Source of the DNA: Selenomonadaceae bacterium
GTDB lineage: Bacteria; Bacillota; Negativicutes; Selenomonadales; Selenomonadaceae
NCBI GenBank assembly: GCA_017476005.1
Contig: JAFVEM010000028.1
Span: 1-64,000, forward strand
Length of the DNA stretch: 64,000 bases
Direction of reading: 5' to 3'
Below the pieces are notes generated by a model. That model was not told where the DNA came from, did no database searches, and saw only the letters and a list, made by a program, of their open reading frames with translations. This document shows, one piece after another, positions 8,520 through 17,816 of this stretch; within the stretch, counting starts at the first letter, position 1; each line of letters starts with the position of its first letter. The translations under genes were made by a program, and so were the position numbers.

Positions 8520-8806
8520 ACTAAGCACACTCCTTTTTTAATCATAGAAGCTATTTAGTTTTCCCTCTGCATTTTTTGTTATGGTCACAATATATTTTAT
8601 TGCAAATGCTTTCCTCTTTCACAGATCATGACTAAGATGCATCATAACGTATATTTAGCCTTATGTCAAGTAAATTTTATCGTCATTGTGGGGACGAGTG
8701 CAAGCAGTGAATGTCGTTATTGCCATTGAGATTATGTAAAATTCGCTCAGAGTTAAGGGCGGCTATAGAAAACGCCAATGCGTGAGGTGGGAGGTGGAGA
8801 AACATA
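8520..8806. other. AT-rich non-coding stretch upstream of the antitoxin and glycosyltransferase scraps
   Basis: Contains the ribosome site of the antitoxin (minus strand, AAGGAG near 8531-8538) and presumably its promoter. I see no credible reading frame, RNA gene or clear repeat. Near 8771-8796 there is a degenerate form of the GCCACCGC hairpin (CGCCAATGCGTGAGGTGGGAGGTGG). It leads into two glycosyltransferase remnants. Confidence 0.4.
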
Positions 8807-8938
8807 GTGAACGCCATCATTGTAAACGACTATGCTTATGTAAATGGCGGTACGGGTAATGTTGCCTTCTATACTGCAAAGCTGTTGGCCGGTAGCGGTG
8901 TAAATACAATTTTAGGTCATGTCAAGAGTTTTACATAA
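8807..8938 (+). pseudogene. N-terminal scrap of a GT4 glycosyltransferase
   Basis: A 43-codon frame starting GTG at 8807 after GGAGGTGG. It reads NAIIVNDYAYVNGGTGNVAF, then YTAKLLAGSG, the usual first strand, glycine loop and helix of GT4 enzymes, then drifts and stops at 8936-8938. The remaining 300 or so residues are absent. It retains a ribosome site, so a short peptide could be made, but the enzyme is lost. Confidence 0.6.
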
Positions 8939-9036
8939 AATAAATTTTTAAAGTTAATTTTGTAACAGAATTTTATGGTTCAAGTCTTTTAGATATGTCA
9001 ATATTTGCGGTGGCAAAAAAATAAGGTGTATTTTTC

Positions 9037-9189
9037 ATGAATGTCGCGTTTACCACATCCGGTCATTTACCTGTTCCACCTACTAAATGGAGAGCAGTAG
9101 AAAATCTGGTGTATGACTTGATGAACGGGGGTACAAAGGACACGGATATATATTGTCCATCAGCGTTGGTTATGGTCGGAGGGATGTAG
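9037..9189 (+). pseudogene. Second N-terminal scrap of a GT4 glycosyltransferase
   Basis: A 50-codon frame from ATG 9037 begins NVAFTTSGHLPVPPTKWRAV and ENLVYDLMNGG, close to the common GT4 opening with PPTKGGAVENL. It then ends at TAG 9187, two bases before the next intact gene starts. The expected second glycine of the loop is replaced (KWRAV). It looks like the stump of a gene deleted when the downstream DUF6625 gene was joined on. Confidence 0.6.
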
Positions 9190-9191
9190 TG

Positions 9192-10178
9192 ATGAAGTCT
9201 ATCACCATGCTGTGTCCATATTTTGGACGGTTGCCCTCATACTTTACTGTTGTTCTTAACTCCATGAAGTTGAACCCTTCCGTCAATTGGTTGATATTTA
9301 CCGATGATAATACGTCATATGACTATCCATCCAATGTTAAAGTGGTTAGCATGACCTTTGCCGATATGCAAACTTATATAAAGATTCGTATGCCGATAGA
9401 TATATCTTTACCAACAGTTTATAAACTCTGTGATTACAAACCGTTTTACGGCATAATTTTTCGGGAGTATTTAATCGATGCTGATTTTTGGGGATATTGT
9501 GATTTCGATTGCATTTTCGGCGATATTCGTCACTTTATGACCTCAAGTATTTTGGATATTTACGACAAATGTATGTGGCTTGGGCATTTTACTATCTATC
9601 GAAACACGGAGAAAATATCAAATATCATAGCCGACATCTTAAAAAAACCGTTTATCCAGAAAGCATTGTTAGATAGCGAAAATTATGGTTTGGATGAACG
9701 GACTTTGCCATATCTTTTGCGCGACTACGAGATATCTGTGTACGATAATGAAGAAGTCATCGGAGATATATATTGTCTGCATAGTAACTTTACTCTAGTG
9801 AAGGCCATACTGACTGCAAAAGACAATGACTATCGAAAAATGACTTTGCGACCAATCATGCGAAAAGAACGGGGCATAATCTTCAAAAGAACGGCTGAGG
9901 GGTTATACGGCTATTACTTGGTAAACAACAAATTAGTCACCAAAGAATATATGTATTGTCATCTACAGAAAAGAAAAATGGCAATGCAAGACGTAGGAGA
10001 AAGGGATTTTTGGATAGTACCCAATACGTTCATGAAAGACAATGGGGAAAATGAAGCAGAGATGGTGAAAAAGTATCGTAAATGGTTTTTCTATTGGCCA
10101 TGTTACATGATAATGTATAAGAAATTGAAGTATAGATTGAAGAAGATTATAAGTAATAAATATATTGCTGGATGTTGA
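9192..10178 (+). CDS. DUF6625-family glycosyltransferase-like protein
   Basis: About 328 residues. Starts KSITMLCPYFGRLPSYFTVV, then NWLIFTDD, then KLCDYKPFYGIIF and a DxD-like FWGYCDFDCIFGDI near residue 112, which could bind a metal and nucleotide sugar. This pattern fits DUF6625 proteins found in capsule loci; no enzyme activity is proven, so transferase is inference from motif and context. I use ATG 9192, 8 nt after GGAGGG; an earlier ATG at 9153 overlaps the preceding scrap. The gene is strongly AT-rich, suggesting transfer. Confidence 0.75.
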   Translation: MKSITMLCPYFGRLPSYFTVVLNSMKLNPSVNWLIFTDDNTSYDYPSNVKVVSMTFADMQTYIKIRMPIDISLPTVYKLCDYKPFYGIIFREYLIDADFWGYCDFDCIFGDIRHFMTSSILDIYDKCMWLGHFTIYRNTEKISNIIADILKKPFIQKALLDSENYGLDERTLPYLLRDYEISVYDNEEVIGDIYCLHSNFTLVKAILTAKDNDYRKMTLRPIMRKERGIIFKRTAEGLYGYYLVNNKLVTKEYMYCHLQKRKMAMQDVGERDFWIVPNTFMKDNGENEAEMVKKYRKWFFYWPCYMIMYKKLKYRLKKIISNKYIAGC

Positions 10179-10334
10179 TGACAGTTTTGTAGATAATTTA
10201 TCGAGTTATATGCAAGACTTATGGATAATAGTGAGGAACTGATAAATTTGAAGTGGGATGTCATAGCAAATCATAACAAATTCCCTAGTCTGAAAGATTA
10301 TTGTGAAGAATTTGCGGAACTGGTACAAGGTTGA
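10179..10334 (+). pseudogene. Frameshifted C-terminal scrap of a glycosyltransferase
   Basis: Directly after the DUF6625 stop, one frame reads DDSFVDNLSSYMQDL and a second frame continues from 10221 as MDNSEELINLKWDV, ending FPSLKDYCEEFAELVQG at the stop 10332-10334. Joined, they resemble the last helices of a GT4 enzyme. The rest is missing. It may be the far end of the gene whose N-terminus survives at 9037, with the DUF6625 gene inserted between; that is inference. Confidence 0.5.
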
Positions 10335-10339
10335 TTTTT

Positions 10340-11605
10340 ATGGAGTATGTTCATACGTTAATAATCGGCGCGGGAGTTAGCGGCCTTACCTATGCTTTAC
10401 ATGCGAAGGGTGAATACCTGATATTTGATAAAGATGTTCGCCCCGGAGGATTGTGTAAAACTTTTTATCAAGATGGTTCCATTTGGGATTATGCCGGACA
10501 TTTCTTTCATTTTGCACACCCTTGGCTAAAAAAATATTTTTCAGATGCCATCGGTATTGACAGCATGGTTACCTGTGCTAAAAATACAAATATCAACTAT
10601 TACGGCCGACTCATAGATTACCCTTTTCAAATGAATATACACCAATTAGCAAAGGATGAATTTATTGATTGTCTGTACGATTTGTTTCACAGGCCAAAAG
10701 GAGCTAGGCAGGGAAGTTTTCAGGAAATGCTGTATCAGAAATTCGGCAAAGGTATCACTGAAAAATTTTTGAAACCTTATAATGAAAAACTCTACGCTTG
10801 TGATTTGAATGAGCTAGATGTGGATGCTATGGGAAGATTCTTTCCTTATGCCAGTCCTGAGGAGATTATTGACAACTTTAAGGACGCCAATGTTGCTACC
10901 TATAACAGCGTATTTAACTATCCTAAACGAGGCGCAGAAGTGTTTGTCGATGCTTTACTACAAGGTATTAACAAAGAAAGGTTGAGGTGTGAGCAAGCAT
11001 TGGAACGAGTTGATATACGCGATAAGGTGGCCTTGATTGACGGTAAAGAGTTCCGCTATGAACAACTTATTAGTACCATACCGCTAAACCGCTTTATAAA
11101 GCTCGTTTACAAAAATGGCGCACCTTTTGTCGCTGAGGAAAAGGCGCCTATTCTAACGGCTAACCAAGTACTTGTATTTAACCTAGGGTATGATCGCCCA
11201 GCGCTCGATACCAACGTACATTGGACTTATTACCCAGATAAGAAAATTAATTTCTATCGGGTAGGTTGCTATTCTAACATTTTGAACACGAATCGTCTTA
11301 GCCTATATGTAGAGATTGGAGCTAAAGAAACCGAGAAGTTAGATATAAATGCCCAGTTAGAGCTAACTCAACATTGGCTCAAACATGTAGGCATTATTAG
11401 CGAACACCAGCTAATAGCTTATAATGCTTTAATCATAAATCCTGCTTATGTGCATATTACGAATAAAGGAAAGAAATTTGTTGAGGCCTTGGCTGATACA
11501 TTGCAAGAGTATGATGTGCATCTTTTGGGAAGATACGGCAAATGGACTTATTGCTCCATAGAGGATTGTATGGTTGATGCCATGGGACTGGCTAATAAAG
11601 GGTAG
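10340..11605 (+). CDS. FAD-dependent amine-oxidase-fold protein (UDP-galactopyranose mutase-like)
   Basis: About 421 residues. Rossmann motif LIIGAGVSGLTYALHAKG at 6-23, then FDKDVRPGGLCKTF and YAGHFFHFAHPW, typical of FAD proteins related to UDP-galactopyranose mutase and protoporphyrinogen oxidase that occur in polysaccharide loci. It could rearrange or oxidise a nucleotide sugar; the substrate cannot be read from sequence. Start ATG 10340 follows ACAAGG; a TTG at 10331 is in frame but less likely. Ends 7 bp before the next glycosyltransferase start. Confidence 0.72.
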   Translation: MEYVHTLIIGAGVSGLTYALHAKGEYLIFDKDVRPGGLCKTFYQDGSIWDYAGHFFHFAHPWLKKYFSDAIGIDSMVTCAKNTNINYYGRLIDYPFQMNIHQLAKDEFIDCLYDLFHRPKGARQGSFQEMLYQKFGKGITEKFLKPYNEKLYACDLNELDVDAMGRFFPYASPEEIIDNFKDANVATYNSVFNYPKRGAEVFVDALLQGINKERLRCEQALERVDIRDKVALIDGKEFRYEQLISTIPLNRFIKLVYKNGAPFVAEEKAPILTANQVLVFNLGYDRPALDTNVHWTYYPDKKINFYRVGCYSNILNTNRLSLYVEIGAKETEKLDINAQLELTQHWLKHVGIISEHQLIAYNALIINPAYVHITNKGKKFVEALADTLQEYDVHLLGRYGKWTYCSIEDCMVDAMGLANKG

Positions 11606-11612
11606 AGTTAGT

Positions 11613-12602
11613 ATGAAAATACTTACCATATCGATAGCAGCGTATAATGTAGAAAAATATTTGACAAAGGCCTTAGAGTCAATATGTTACTCGGAGGAAA
11701 TCCAGAATATCGAAGTTCTGGTGATAGATGACGGATCTACGGATGGCACTTTGGCAATTGCCAACAGCTTTGCTTCACGCTATCCGACTTCTGTCACAGC
11801 TGTTCATAAAGAAAACGGGGGACATGGCTCCACTATCAATACGGGCATTCGGCAGGCGCGAGGTAAATACTTCACGGTACTAGACGGTGACGATTGGTAT
11901 AATACCCAAGGTTTATCGGCACTGGTACGTCAGCTAAAAAATATATCGAGTGATATTGTGACGACCAATTATCGCCGCATATATGCGGATCACGAGAAAG
12001 ATGTGGTTTTCCAGTCTATGCGAGAAGATATAGTTTACAGTATTGCACCGGGTTACCCTAATGAGATGGTTTGGCTTCCCACCATGACAGTAAAAACAAG
12101 TTTACTGAAGGAAAACAGAGTAACCATAACCGAAAATTGCTACTATACGGATTTGGAATATGTCGTATACAGCATACTATACTCCGAAACATTTTCCTAT
12201 GTAAATCAAACGGTCTATATGTATAGGCTGGGTAATGACGAACAAAGTGTTAGCAAAAAAGTTATGTTAAAACGAGTTGACATGATAGAACGTGTTATAA
12301 AGAAACTCTTTTCTATATACGATAATTCGAATGCACCATTGCAGGTAAAGGAATTTGCTTTAGAGCGCATAAAGGCTTCTTTCGCTTCATTGTATCGCGT
12401 TTATTTATTGCTGGACAATCCCGATAAAGCTGTTCACAGCATCAAAGCATTTGATGCCTATCTTAAGAACAGTTACGGAGAGAATTTTAGCAGAGATGTT
12501 GGGGACAGGTTCGTTTTTGCTGTCAGGTTATTTGATTATAGGCTTGTTAAAATAATCAGATGGATGTATATCGTCTATCTAAAAAGAAAAGGTCTGCTGT
12601 AG
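11613..12602 (+). CDS. Glycosyltransferase family 2
   Basis: About 329 residues. GT-A fold opening ILTISIAAYNVEKYLTKALE, VLVIDDGSTDGT and HKENGGHGSTINTGI, followed by the metal-binding YFTVLDGDDWY near residue 95. Inverting GT2 enzymes add a sugar to the growing lipid-linked unit. I start at ATG 11613; the longer frame from 11574 overlaps the preceding gene. One of two GT2 genes here, and less similar to the second (16707) than expected for duplicates. Confidence 0.88.
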   Translation: MKILTISIAAYNVEKYLTKALESICYSEEIQNIEVLVIDDGSTDGTLAIANSFASRYPTSVTAVHKENGGHGSTINTGIRQARGKYFTVLDGDDWYNTQGLSALVRQLKNISSDIVTTNYRRIYADHEKDVVFQSMREDIVYSIAPGYPNEMVWLPTMTVKTSLLKENRVTITENCYYTDLEYVVYSILYSETFSYVNQTVYMYRLGNDEQSVSKKVMLKRVDMIERVIKKLFSIYDNSNAPLQVKEFALERIKASFASLYRVYLLLDNPDKAVHSIKAFDAYLKNSYGENFSRDVGDRFVFAVRLFDYRLVKIIRWMYIVYLKRKGLL

Positions 12603-12651
12603 GCATTGGCAAAACAATATGTTTTTTACCAACTAATAGGAGGAACATACC

Positions 12652-13767
12652 TTGACTAAACGCATATTGCAGATAGGTATGACCAGCAATATTGGCGGCA
12701 TTGAAACGTATTTATTCAGGCAGTTTAAGTATCTGGATAAAAACAGACTAATTTTTGATTTTATACAGACTTACGGGGAAGGCGAATATCCCTTCACCAA
12801 AGAGGTTCAAGCTATGGGAGGACGTGTTTATCGCTCCCCTACGCGTCATGCTACGCCTCTACGATACTATCTGTTCTGGATTAAGTTTTGGTTGGCTCGC
12901 CATCGTGAATATCATGGTGTAGTGGTAAACACCGGCGGACTGTACGGGTCATTGTTTCCTTTGGTTCTTGCCTATCTGTGCAATATACGGAAGAGAGTAG
13001 TCTTTTCTCATAATGCAATGGATAGTATCAAGCCCGGTATGTTTAATATCATACTGAGAAGAATGAATAAATTTGTGCTGGATCACTTTGCCAATACCTA
13101 CTTCGCCTGTGGCAAGGCAGCCGGCAAAATTCTTTTCGGCGCTAAAACATATACGGTAATCAATGTCTGCGTGGAGGCAGATCATTTTAAATTTGATGAA
13201 AATAAGCGGAGGAAAATCCGTTGCCAACTAAATCTTGGTAGCAAATTGGTAATAGGACATGTAGGAAGGTTTAACAAGCAAAAAAATCAAACATTTTTAG
13301 TTGAAGTTATGAACGAGTTAAAGAACAAAGGTGTGGATGCTATCTTACTGTTGATCGGCGGACATGATTTACCGGAGGATATGGATTTTTACACTAGGGT
13401 CGAGAGTATGATTCAGAGTTTACGGTTGCAATCGACTGTAAAAATCCTAGGCAAACGAGATGATGTGGCAGAGCTTATGATGGCTATGGATGTATTTGTA
13501 CTGCCATCCTTATATGAGGGATTTCCCGGCGTGGGGGTTGAAGCCCAGGCTACTGGATTACCTTGTTATTTTGCTGATACTATAACGGATGAAATTGCTA
13601 TAACGCCCTTGGCGCATTTTCTTCCTATTGATAATCCCGGCAAGTGGGCTGATGCCCTATCTATCGTCAGTATCAACAAACAAAGAGATATGCAACAAAT
13701 GATTCAAGAGAGCGGTTACGATATAGAAACAGCCATAAGTTACATCGAAGATTGTTATCTGTCTTGA
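12652..13767 (+). CDS. Glycosyltransferase family 4 (GT-B)
   Basis: 371 residues. N-terminus RILQIGMTSNIGGIETYLF, C-terminal domain with VIGHVGRFNKQKNQTFLVE, LLIGGHDLP and the E-x7-E region PSLYEGFPGVGVEAQA. A retaining transferase like the gene at 6662, with about the same organisation. The TTG start has a strong AGGAGGA ribosome site 8-9 nt upstream. It precedes the polymerase gene by 31 bp. Confidence 0.9.
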   Translation: MTKRILQIGMTSNIGGIETYLFRQFKYLDKNRLIFDFIQTYGEGEYPFTKEVQAMGGRVYRSPTRHATPLRYYLFWIKFWLARHREYHGVVVNTGGLYGSLFPLVLAYLCNIRKRVVFSHNAMDSIKPGMFNIILRRMNKFVLDHFANTYFACGKAAGKILFGAKTYTVINVCVEADHFKFDENKRRKIRCQLNLGSKLVIGHVGRFNKQKNQTFLVEVMNELKNKGVDAILLLIGGHDLPEDMDFYTRVESMIQSLRLQSTVKILGKRDDVAELMMAMDVFVLPSLYEGFPGVGVEAQATGLPCYFADTITDEIAITPLAHFLPIDNPGKWADALSIVSINKQRDMQQMIQESGYDIETAISYIEDCYLS

Positions 13768-13798
13768 TAATCGACCGGAGAGAAGGGATAAATTTGCC

Positions 13799-14956
13799 AT
13801 GGGCGTATTTGATTTAACTATATATTTTTATGTTTTGACGGTGCCGGTTTTATGTGCCGTGCTACTGAAATATCGCCTTACATGGAACGGAAGATTATTA
13901 TGTGGCGGTGGCAAGTTATATCTTCTTGTGGTATGTTTTCTTTTGGGGATCATAATGTGTTTTCGCAGTGTGTCTGTTGGTACCGACACCGGGGGATACG
14001 CAATCAATGTATATCAGGATATTATTGCCAGATATTCATTTGATGATATGCTCGATGATACAAGGGAGGTTGTCAAGGCACCATTATATTGGTGGATGTT
14101 TTGGCTTGTATCGTATGTCTCTGCCGATCCACAAATGTATATTCTTGTTGAGTCCCTGATTATTATAACGGGAATGGGCTATTTCATATACAAATCGGGA
14201 GTCAATATTCCCCTAGCAGTACTGACATTTATTCTTACGTTGCAATATTTTTTGTCCTTCAATATTGCCCGACAGTTTGTGGGAATTGTCTTGGGGATAA
14301 ATGCGTTTTTATTGCTTTATAAATCATTCAAGAATATTTGGGGCTGGTTACTGTTATTATTGGCAATAGGCATACATGTTGTATGCGCATCATTTATTAT
14401 CCCCATCTTCTTCATGTATTTAAGCCAACATTTGAACTATCGTAAGCTACTCTTGTCAATCTTTACTTTGGCTCTGGCAATCGGCCCCTTTTCCTATGCT
14501 ATCATTGAACTGATTTTGGTTGATATGTTAGGAGGGGATACAATATATATTGGTTATATCGAAGGTAATGGTGACGTGATACGTGGTCAAGCCAATGCTT
14601 CCGGTATGGCGGTATTTGGTCAAGCTTTAGGATATTTATCCATGGGACTGCTGTATGTATATGCTATAAATCGCTACAAATTACCGTACAAAGGGACGCT
14701 GACCTATTCCATTTTGCCATCAACCATATTCTTCGCCGTCCTATGGTTAGTATTCTATGATACGGTCTTAATCGATAGATTTTTAATGGGGTTTAGAGCG
14801 TTACAGATAGCTTTTATCCCCAGCGTTATATTTCTATTTCCCAGAACAGAACGCTGGGTATTGATAGGCGTTATGTGTGTGGCGTTGACAATATATTCAC
14901 TGCGAATGTTGGCCTTAGGTCAAATGAGCATTTTTCCCTATTCCTTTGGATTTTGA
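13799..14956 (+). CDS. EpsG-family polysaccharide polymerase (Wzy-like)
   Basis: 385 mostly hydrophobic residues with about ten membrane helices. The short polar segment FRSVSVGTDTGGYAINVYQ (about residues 58-76) is the EpsG hallmark. EpsG-type proteins act as Wzy-like polymerases in the inner membrane, joining flipped repeat units. No other polymerase candidate is present in the locus, so this is the likely one, working with the Wzx at 22655 and the chain-length protein at the window start. Confidence 0.82.
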   Translation: MGVFDLTIYFYVLTVPVLCAVLLKYRLTWNGRLLCGGGKLYLLVVCFLLGIIMCFRSVSVGTDTGGYAINVYQDIIARYSFDDMLDDTREVVKAPLYWWMFWLVSYVSADPQMYILVESLIIITGMGYFIYKSGVNIPLAVLTFILTLQYFLSFNIARQFVGIVLGINAFLLLYKSFKNIWGWLLLLLAIGIHVVCASFIIPIFFMYLSQHLNYRKLLLSIFTLALAIGPFSYAIIELILVDMLGGDTIYIGYIEGNGDVIRGQANASGMAVFGQALGYLSMGLLYVYAINRYKLPYKGTLTYSILPSTIFFAVLWLVFYDTVLIDRFLMGFRALQIAFIPSVIFLFPRTERWVLIGVMCVALTIYSLRMLALGQMSIFPYSFGF

Positions 14957-14976
14957 GCATAGGGAGGGTGACAGCC

Positions 14977-15879
14977 ATGATACCAAAAATAATACACTAC
15001 TGCTGGATGAGTGGCGAGCCATTTCCGCCGCTTATTGAGGAATGTATGGCCACTTGGCGCGAAATTTTACCGGATTATGAAATCGTAGAATGGAACAGCA
15101 AAAATTTCCCGGTGGACAGTATGCCTTTTACCAGAGAGGCTATGGCTTGCCGGAAATATGCCTTCGTTTCCGATGTGGTTAGACTATATGCGTTATATCA
15201 CTTTGGTGGTATATATCTGGACAGCGATATAAAAGTCTTAAAATCATTTAATGACCTTTTGTATCTGCCGGCATTTACCGGATTCGAGACGGAACATGAC
15301 GTTGGCGTATGGCTACTTGCCTCGGAAAAACACAATCCTATTTTTAAAGAAATGTTAGACTGCTACTGGGATAAGCATTTCCTAGAGCCGGATGGCAGTA
15401 TGGATTTGACACCTAATCCTTTGGTGCTAAAACACATTTTTATTAAGCATAATATTATGTTTAACAATCAACAGCAAGAAACCGAATTTATAACCGTCTT
15501 TCCTACCGAATATTTTGCACCTATGGATGTTAGGACTGGTCTAGTAAATATTACGGACAATTCCTACGCCATGCATTTATTTAACGGAGCATGGTTGGAA
15601 AAGTCCGATTGGGAATATAGAGCCTTATTTCTCAAAAACTATGGGCTGTTCCATAAGTTTCTCCCTAAGGCTATAGTTTCTAAAGTAGCCCATGCCCTGA
15701 CCATTTACAAACAAGATGGATTTATGGCACTCCTGAAGAAGACAGCGGAGAAAATATGTAAATCCCTAGTCGTAGAATCCTCGTGTATCCGGGGGGGGTA
15801 TAAGTACACTTATCGTGTACAAAGAAAAAAATATCGGGCATGGTCGAGGGTGTACCTTTGTCGAAGGGTATGTCCATGA
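14977..15879 (+). CDS. Glycosyltransferase family 32 (first copy)
   Basis: About 300 residues. GT32 opening MIPKIIHYCWMSGEPFP, YAFVSDVVRLYALYHFGG and the DxD motif IYLDSDIKVLKSF near residue 85. These capsular/mannosyltransferase-like enzymes transfer hexoses from nucleotide sugars. ATG 14977 follows GGGAGGG; an upstream in-frame ATG at 14875 overlaps the polymerase gene. A run of eight G at 15791-15798 lies 27 codons from the end, and its TGA overlaps the next ATG (ATGA at 15876), so a length change in the run would alter the tail and uncouple the next gene. Confidence 0.88.
   Translation: MIPKIIHYCWMSGEPFPPLIEECMATWREILPDYEIVEWNSKNFPVDSMPFTREAMACRKYAFVSDVVRLYALYHFGGIYLDSDIKVLKSFNDLLYLPAFTGFETEHDVGVWLLASEKHNPIFKEMLDCYWDKHFLEPDGSMDLTPNPLVLKHIFIKHNIMFNNQQQETEFITVFPTEYFAPMDVRTGLVNITDNSYAMHLFNGAWLEKSDWEYRALFLKNYGLFHKFLPKAIVSKVAHALTIYKQDGFMALLKKTAEKICKSLVVESSCIRGGYKYTYRVQRKKYRAWSRVYLCRRVCP
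15791..15798 (+). repeat. Run of eight G inside the first GT32 gene
   Basis: Eight consecutive G. With eight, the frame reads through to 15879. One more gives a stop within three codons; one fewer continues in another frame to 15997. Possible slippage site. Confidence 0.55.
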
Positions 15880-16688
15880 TACCCAAAATCATCCACTATT
15901 GTTGGTTCGGCGGCAAACCACTCACTGCCGAAGCAAAGAGATACATAGCAACTTGGCGGGGTTTATGTCCCGACTACGAAATAATAGAATGGAATGAACA
16001 AAATTTTGATGTTACGCAAAATATTTATTGCCGCGAGGCTTACGAGGCAAAAAAATGGGCTTTTGTATCCGACTATGCGCGGCTGAAGGTGCTTTACGAT
16101 CACGGTGGAATATATATGGATACTGATGTGGAGGTGGTAAAGTCTTTTAATGATTTATTGGACTTAAATGGCTTCATGTGTTTTGAAAGTAAAAAAGGAG
16201 TATCAGTTGGCACTTTGGGCGCCAGCGAAAACAATCCTTTGCTGAAAGAATTTTTGCAGGCCTACGCCGGAAAGCATTTTCCAATAGTTGATCACAAAGG
16301 GACGTTGCTGACGAACTTACAGCTGATTACCCCTGTTTTAGTGAACAGTTACGGGCTTAAGCTGGACGGAAAACGACAGACACTAAATAATGATATTATC
16401 GTATTTCCCATGGAGGTTTTTATTGCCAAGTCATATTTTACTGGCTGGATAGAATGTAACGAAAATACCTATGCCATTCATCATTATGCGGAGTCATGGG
16501 TCAGCGAAGAAGATCGTCAATACCATAGAAACTTGCAATCTTTGGTTCGCGCTCACTTGAAAAAGGGCGAGTGGCTAGCCATAAAATTAGCCATAGCCAG
16601 ATTGGAACTGCGGCTAAACGGATTTTCTGGATTATGCGCCAGACTGGTGTCGTATTTGGGAAAGAGACTGGGGTGGTCTAATTCATAA
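15876..16688 (+). CDS. Glycosyltransferase family 32 (second copy)
   Basis: About 270 residues, paralogous to the neighbours at 14977 and 19505: MIPKIIHYCWFGGKPL, WAFVSDYARLKVLYDHGG, IYMDTDVEVVKSF with the DxD metal site. Start ATG 15876 lies 9 nt after GAAGGG and overlaps the previous stop; an ATG at 15870 is also possible. It probably adds a different sugar or linkage from the first copy, since the acceptor-side C-terminal half differs. Acceptor and donor are unknown. Confidence 0.88.
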   Translation: MIPKIIHYCWFGGKPLTAEAKRYIATWRGLCPDYEIIEWNEQNFDVTQNIYCREAYEAKKWAFVSDYARLKVLYDHGGIYMDTDVEVVKSFNDLLDLNGFMCFESKKGVSVGTLGASENNPLLKEFLQAYAGKHFPIVDHKGTLLTNLQLITPVLVNSYGLKLDGKRQTLNNDIIVFPMEVFIAKSYFTGWIECNENTYAIHHYAESWVSEEDRQYHRNLQSLVRAHLKKGEWLAIKLAIARLELRLNGFSGLCARLVSYLGKRLGWSNS

Positions 16689-16706
16689 TGTGGGAGGTGT
16701 CCCTTA

Positions 16707-17702
16707 TTGATCTCCGTCATCGTCCCCATCTACAAAGTCGAAAACTACCTCGACCGCTGCGTGGAGTCCATCGTCAATCAGACCTATAGTGAGCTGGAAA
16801 TTATCTTGGTAGATGACGGCTCCCCCGATAATTGCCCGGCTATATGTGACCGGTGGGCGAGGAAGGATTCGCGGATTAAGGTGATCCACAAGGCTAACGG
16901 CGGTCTGTCGGATGCGCGTAATGCCGGTATTGAGATTTCTACCGGAGAATATCTGCTGTTTATAGATAGCGATGATTATATTCTGCCCCAGATGTGCGAA
17001 CGGCTCTTAAATGCCTTACAGGAGGCGTCAGCCGATATTGCCCTTTGCAATCTTTTTTTTGATTATGGGGATAGGACAGAAGAAAATACCGGGGTTACTC
17101 CCCCCGGTATATATACAAATCACGAGATACTTAAGGAGTACTTTCTGCGAGGCAATATAGAGTTGGGGGTTATTTGGAATAAACTGTTTCGCCGGTCGCT
17201 TTTCTTTACCGAAGAACACATTCGTTATCCTGTAGGGCGTTTGCATGAGGATCAATATACTACTCATCGACTGCTTTATGCCGCTAAAAAAACCGTAATT
17301 ATTGCCGAGGCTTTATATGTTTATGTACAGCGCGATGGGAGTATTACGCATAAATTAGGCAAGAAACATATCGTTGATACCTTAGATTTTATAAGGGGAT
17401 ACATACAATGGGGTAGAACCAAAGGCGACGACGTTCTTTATTTGGCGGAGGCAGGTGTGTTTGATTTTCATAATTGGATGCACCTATGCAAAGATAAATG
17501 GGATGTAGATAAGGCTACCTTGGATGAAATAATGGACGAATGTACTCGTTTTGTCCGGCAAGAGGTGCGGTCGATGCTGTTTAATCCTTATGCCGGCTGG
17601 AAACGAAAAGTAAAGTGGGCGCTTTTCCGATTAGGGATGTTGGACATGGCTGTTAAAGTTTACAGGTGGCTTAGGGGCAAGGGATCTGCCTATGGAACGT
17701 AG
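16707..17702 (+). CDS. Glycosyltransferase family 2
   Basis: 331 residues. Classic GT2 opening ISVIVPIYKVENYLDRCVES, ILVDDGSPDNCP, KANGGLSDARNAGI and the DxD-type LLFIDSDDYI near residue 93. C-terminus basic and possibly membrane-associated. TTG start after GGGAGGTG. Last gene of this + strand run before the minus-strand ATPase. It belongs to the large EpsJ-like GT2 group and its donor sugar cannot be predicted. Confidence 0.9.
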   Translation: MISVIVPIYKVENYLDRCVESIVNQTYSELEIILVDDGSPDNCPAICDRWARKDSRIKVIHKANGGLSDARNAGIEISTGEYLLFIDSDDYILPQMCERLLNALQEASADIALCNLFFDYGDRTEENTGVTPPGIYTNHEILKEYFLRGNIELGVIWNKLFRRSLFFTEEHIRYPVGRLHEDQYTTHRLLYAAKKTVIIAEALYVYVQRDGSITHKLGKKHIVDTLDFIRGYIQWGRTKGDDVLYLAEAGVFDFHNWMHLCKDKWDVDKATLDEIMDECTRFVRQEVRSMLFNPYAGWKRKVKWALFRLGMLDMAVKVYRWLRGKGSAYGT

Positions 17703-17786
17703 GAATTGTCTAGGTCGGAGAGAAATTAATCGCCGGTGGAAATGTAGATACCTGCACGGGTGAAGCTAAAAATGTTTGGGTACGGC

Positions 17787-17808
17787 AAAAAGCCGCCATA
17801 GCGGCGGC
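17787..17808 (-). terminator. Terminator of the AAA-ATPase/nuclease gene
   Basis: GCCGCC (17792-17797) and GGCGGC (17803-17808) form a stem with loop ATAGC; on the minus strand TTTTT follows. It lies 9 bp beyond the stop at 17817. Confidence 0.7.
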
Positions 17809-17816
17809 TATTGGCT

